Source of the DNA: an uncultured Leucothrix sp.
GTDB lineage: Bacteria; Pseudomonadota; Gammaproteobacteria; Thiotrichales; Thiotrichaceae
Assembly (NCBI GenBank): GCA_938004025.1
Contig: CALKXC010000368.1
Location: 1-8,881, forward strand
Direction of reading: 5' to 3'
DNA length: 8,881 bases
Shown here: positions 6,508 through 8,881 of the stretch, piece after piece
Numbering within the stretch: the stretch's first letter is position 1
Layout: each line of letters opens with the position of its first letter
Program-made: the position numbers and the translations under genes
Notes under the pieces: generated by a model
What the model saw: the letters and a program-made list of their open reading frames with translations, nothing else
Told to the model about the DNA's origin: nothing
Database searches by the model: none

Positions 6508-7635
6508 CTACTCACGAATACGCGTATAGCTACCCCGTCCATTGGATGCAATTAAGCCCTGCAATTCCATTAGTAAAAGCATGGATGAAAGCGCTGCAGG
6601 GGTCAATCCCGTTTGTATGACTAAATAGTCAATTGATACAGGATCATAGCCCATTACTTCCAATAGTCGGTCATTTTCAGCATTTCGTTCTGTTTCGGAC
6701 GTTTTTCCTGAACCATTAACAAGCACCTTAAGTTCTTTTTGATCGAGCAGGTAGATATCAATTTGTGAGGCTAAATCTTCCATAACATCATTGGCCGTTT
6801 CAACGAGTTTGGCACCTTGCCTTATTAATTTGTGGCAACCTCTGGCTAATGGGTTATGTATTGAACCTGGAATTGCAAATACCATTCTTCCTTGTTCATT
6901 CGCATAATCTGCTGTGATAAGGGAACCACTTCTTTGGGCTGCTTCCACCACTAAGGTTCCAATCGATAAACCACTGATTATACGATTACGTCTAGGGAAG
7001 TTTTGTGCTCGAGGAAGTGTCCCAATTGGATTCTCACTGATTAATGCGCCTCTCTCAGCGATTTGATGAGCTAGGGCTCTGTTTTTTGCGGGGTAAACTC
7101 GGTCTAAGCCCGTTGCCGTGACCGCAATGGTCACTCCGTCATCAGCTAGTGCCCCCTGATGTGCTTGGCCGTCAATTCCTAGTGCAAGACCACTGGTAAC
7201 GCATAAGCCTACCGAGGCGAAGTGTCTGGCGAACTCAAAGGCATTGTTATTGCCACTTTGAGTGGGTGTTCTACTACCAACGATAGCTATTTGAGGATCA
7301 CTAAGCAGCTCAATATTCCCATTAACATAGAGTAAAGGGGGAGCGGAGCTGATTTCGCGTAAGTGCGAAGGGTATTCTTTGTCGTTGATAGTAAGCAGAT
7401 GGTGGTTTTCGTGCTCAAGCCAGAGCATGTCTGGTTTTGCTGCGTCAAGTGTTTGAGAAAGTATTGCCTGAATTTGTCGGTTGCTTATACCCGTTTTTTG
7501 AAGCGTTGCTTGGCTCGCGTTGAGAATGGTTTCGGCGTCACCAAGATGTTTCAAAAGTTTATGAATGGCTTGGCAGCCAACACCTGGCGCTCGCCATAGC
7601 GAGATCCAGGCTTGCATCGATTTAGTATCATTCAC
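6508..7635 (-). CDS. dprA: DNA-processing protein DprA (Smf)
   Basis: Binds incoming single-stranded DNA during natural transformation and loads RecA; it is also retained in species not known to be competent. The 375 residues have the usual three parts. An N-terminal helical SAM/HhH-like region lies at about 8-65 (APGVGCQAIHKLL). The Rossmann-like DprA core spans about 83-300, with IAIVGSRTPT (117-126), TSGLALGIDGQAHQGAL (147-163), GLDRVYPAKN (176-185), FPRRNRIISGLS (214-225) and EAAQRSGSLITA (231-242). A C-terminal winged helix (about 318-375) follows. The reading frame opens after a TAA at 7643-7641, leaving a GTG at 7635 or an ATG at 7617 (Met7) as starts. Neither has a clear Shine-Dalgarno. 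It follows the LysM gene by 18 nt, so coupled translation is likely. No lesion is seen. Confidence 0.95.
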   Translation of the reverse strand: MNDTKSMQAWISLWRAPGVGCQAIHKLLKHLGDAETILNASQATLQKTGISNRQIQAILSQTLDAAKPDMLWLEHENHHLLTINDKEYPSHLREISSAPPLLYVNGNIELLSDPQIAIVGSRTPTQSGNNNAFEFARHFASVGLCVTSGLALGIDGQAHQGALADDGVTIAVTATGLDRVYPAKNRALAHQIAERGALISENPIGTLPRAQNFPRRNRIISGLSIGTLVVEAAQRSGSLITADYANEQGRMVFAIPGSIHNPLARGCHKLIRQGAKLVETANDVMEDLASQIDIYLLDQKELKVLVNGSGKTSETERNAENDRLLEVMGYDPVSIDYLVIQTGLTPAALSSMLLLMELQGLIASNGRGSYTRIRE

Positions 7636-7653
7636 AGGGAGTTATCAGTTCCA

Positions 7654-8853
7654 TCAAGGGTTACCAATCTTATACCCATTTCGCACCGCATGGTCAGATT
7701 TTGTAATTAATGCATAACTGAAGCGATCACTGACACTGAACACAACCGCTGTTGCAGCCCGTTCTGGTGGAATGATGACCTTGTCAGCGGCAGAGACATA
7801 ACCTTTTTCGATTCCGGCGTGTGGATCAAGTACTTCACGGCTAGGCTGATAAACGCCTAATACGTAGCCTGGTTTAAAACCGTCACGCTTGCCTTTGTTA
7901 ATCGCAATAATCATCCCCGTACCACTAATCATACTAGCGTCGTATAATGACATCACTGTTCCGCGTACTCTGTGTCTAGGGATTTGAATTGGCGCTTTTA
8001 GATTGTGCTCATGATTTTTAATATTAAGCAGTCGATCACCAGGGCGAACTTCACGTTTCATGTTAAGTAGCTTGGCGACGGTGACAGGCCCGGGTCTTTC
8101 AATTTCGGTTTGAGAGCCATAACTCACTTCATGGCCAATAGATTCACCTGTATCTGGATCAATCATTTGTTTACCCACGCTAAATACAGCATGGCGCTCT
8201 AGTTTTTGACCTCTGAAGTTCTTGACGTAAACATTTCGGCCTGTGTCTAGCAGCAAACTAAAATCTTGTCCGTCGACAATGTAAGGAGCCTTTTTAATAG
8301 TCGCTTCGTCTAAAACTCGAGGCCAAGCTAGAAATGGCGCTAAAGTTGAAATTGGGTCACCTGTGCCATCAGTTCTTTCAACTCTAATTTGTGGAACCAT
8401 ACGATCATTAATCGTCACCGTATCTCGCCCGCGAGTCTGTCTCTTGCCTTGATAAATATAGAGTACGTCGCCCGGGAAAATTAGATGTGGGTTAGTAATT
8501 TTTTGGTTTTTATCCCAAACCTCAGGCCAGAACCAAGGATCTTTTAGAAACTTATTTGCTATTCCCCAAAGTGTGTCTCCTTTGCGGACTTTATAACGAA
8601 GAGGCGCGTCGCCTTTTAATTTACCTTTAGTGCGAGTGACTGTTCGAACAATTTTAGGCTGATTGCCATTTAGTTCCGCTGCAGACTTTGGCATACCGTA
8701 GTAGCTATCGAAGTTTGCATTTGATTTGCTAACCGCTGGTGAGGTCGGCGATGAAAGATTGTTTTTAATAGTGTCTTTGTTGCAGCCACCGAGTAAAATG
8801 CTGCTGAGCACGATAACAGAGGTAAATATCTGTCGTGTAATGTGGAAAGACAT
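7654..8853 (-). CDS. LysM-domain lipoprotein, probable peptidoglycan-binding envelope protein
   Basis: The 399-residue protein starts with a lipoprotein signal: positive N terminus, hydrophobic stretch (about 8-21) and lipobox LGGC with acylated Cys24. Residue +2 is Asn, not Asp, so Lol sorting to the outer membrane is expected. A Ser/Pro/Asn-rich linker (25-60) follows. A single LysM domain spans about 86-134 (YKVRKGDTLWGIANKF ... NPHLIFPGDVLYI) and should bind peptidoglycan glycan. The remaining 260 residues form a conserved but uncharacterised region with no catalytic motif I recognise. LysM proteins of this layout sit next to dprA in Pseudomonas too (PA0020-PA0021, from memory). The ATG at 8853 has a GAGAGGG site 6 nt upstream. 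It ends 18 nt before dprA. The exact cellular role is unknown; structural envelope anchoring is an inference. Confidence 0.88.
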   Translation of the reverse strand: MSFHITRQIFTSVIVLSSILLGGCNKDTIKNNLSSPTSPAVSKSNANFDSYYGMPKSAAELNGNQPKIVRTVTRTKGKLKGDAPLRYKVRKGDTLWGIANKFLKDPWFWPEVWDKNQKITNPHLIFPGDVLYIYQGKRQTRGRDTVTINDRMVPQIRVERTDGTGDPISTLAPFLAWPRVLDEATIKKAPYIVDGQDFSLLLDTGRNVYVKNFRGQKLERHAVFSVGKQMIDPDTGESIGHEVSYGSQTEIERPGPVTVAKLLNMKREVRPGDRLLNIKNHEHNLKAPIQIPRHRVRGTVMSLYDASMISGTGMIIAINKGKRDGFKPGYVLGVYQPSREVLDPHAGIEKGYVSAADKVIIPPERAATAVVFSVSDRFSYALITKSDHAVRNGYKIGNP

Positions 8854-8859
8854 GGTTTG

Positions 8860-8866
8860 CCCTCTC
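8860..8866 (-). promoter_or_regulatory. Ribosome binding site of the LysM lipoprotein gene
   Basis: GAGAGGG on the minus strand lies 6 nt before the ATG at 8853, which fixes the start in agreement with the signal peptide. The remaining 15 nt to the window edge are too short to judge a promoter. Confidence 0.65.
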
Positions 8867-8881
8867 GTTCTTATTCGTTAT

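Noticed and set aside
1..8881. Search for CRISPR arrays, tRNA/rRNA genes, toxin-antitoxin pairs, defence or prophage genes
   Set aside because: No regularly spaced direct repeats, no cloverleaf-like sequence and no unexplained conserved reading frames were seen. Every long frame on the minus strand is a recognised housekeeping family, and the remaining gaps are 155 nt or less.

Overview
The window reads as ordinary chromosomal DNA of a moderately AT-leaning gammaproteobacterium. The LysM-lipoprotein–dprA pairing resembles Pseudomonas, and smg–topA–tsaC parallels the E. coli dprA–smg–yrdD–tsaC locus. A marine Oceanospirillales-type organism (for example a Marinomonas relative) is my best guess, from gene content and recall alone; the genus is not established.

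All recognised genes lie on the minus strand, so transcription runs from high to low coordinates: LysM lipoprotein (8853-7654), dprA (7635-6508), smg (6443-5967), topA (5831-3270), tsaC (3264-2704), uup (2698-788), pdxH (791-156) and the first 22 codons of an IS3-family orfA (67-1, running off the window). Spacing is tight from topA onward: 5 nt, 5 nt and a 4-nt ATGA overlap. This suggests one topA-tsaC-uup-pdxH transcription unit with translational coupling. The largest gap, 135 nt between smg and topA, holds an imperfect hairpin that may be smg's terminator and probably topA's own promoter. The 64-nt dprA-smg gap contains an extended -10-like element. No gene-free stretch exceeds about 155 nt.

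Functionally the cluster mixes nucleic-acid and translation housekeeping: DNA uptake/recombination (DprA), supercoiling control (TopA), tRNA t6A synthesis (TsaC), a ribosome/DNA-associated ABC-F ATPase (Uup), vitamin B6 salvage (PdxH), a conserved protein of unclear role (Smg) and an envelope LysM lipoprotein.

I found no convincing undescribed system. The points worth a second look are modest: a full topA in the slot where E. coli has yrdD; a TopA that lacks zinc-ribbon cysteines and ends in a long Lys/Ala tail; and an IS3-type element whose probable end lies about 15 nt past the pdxH stop codon.
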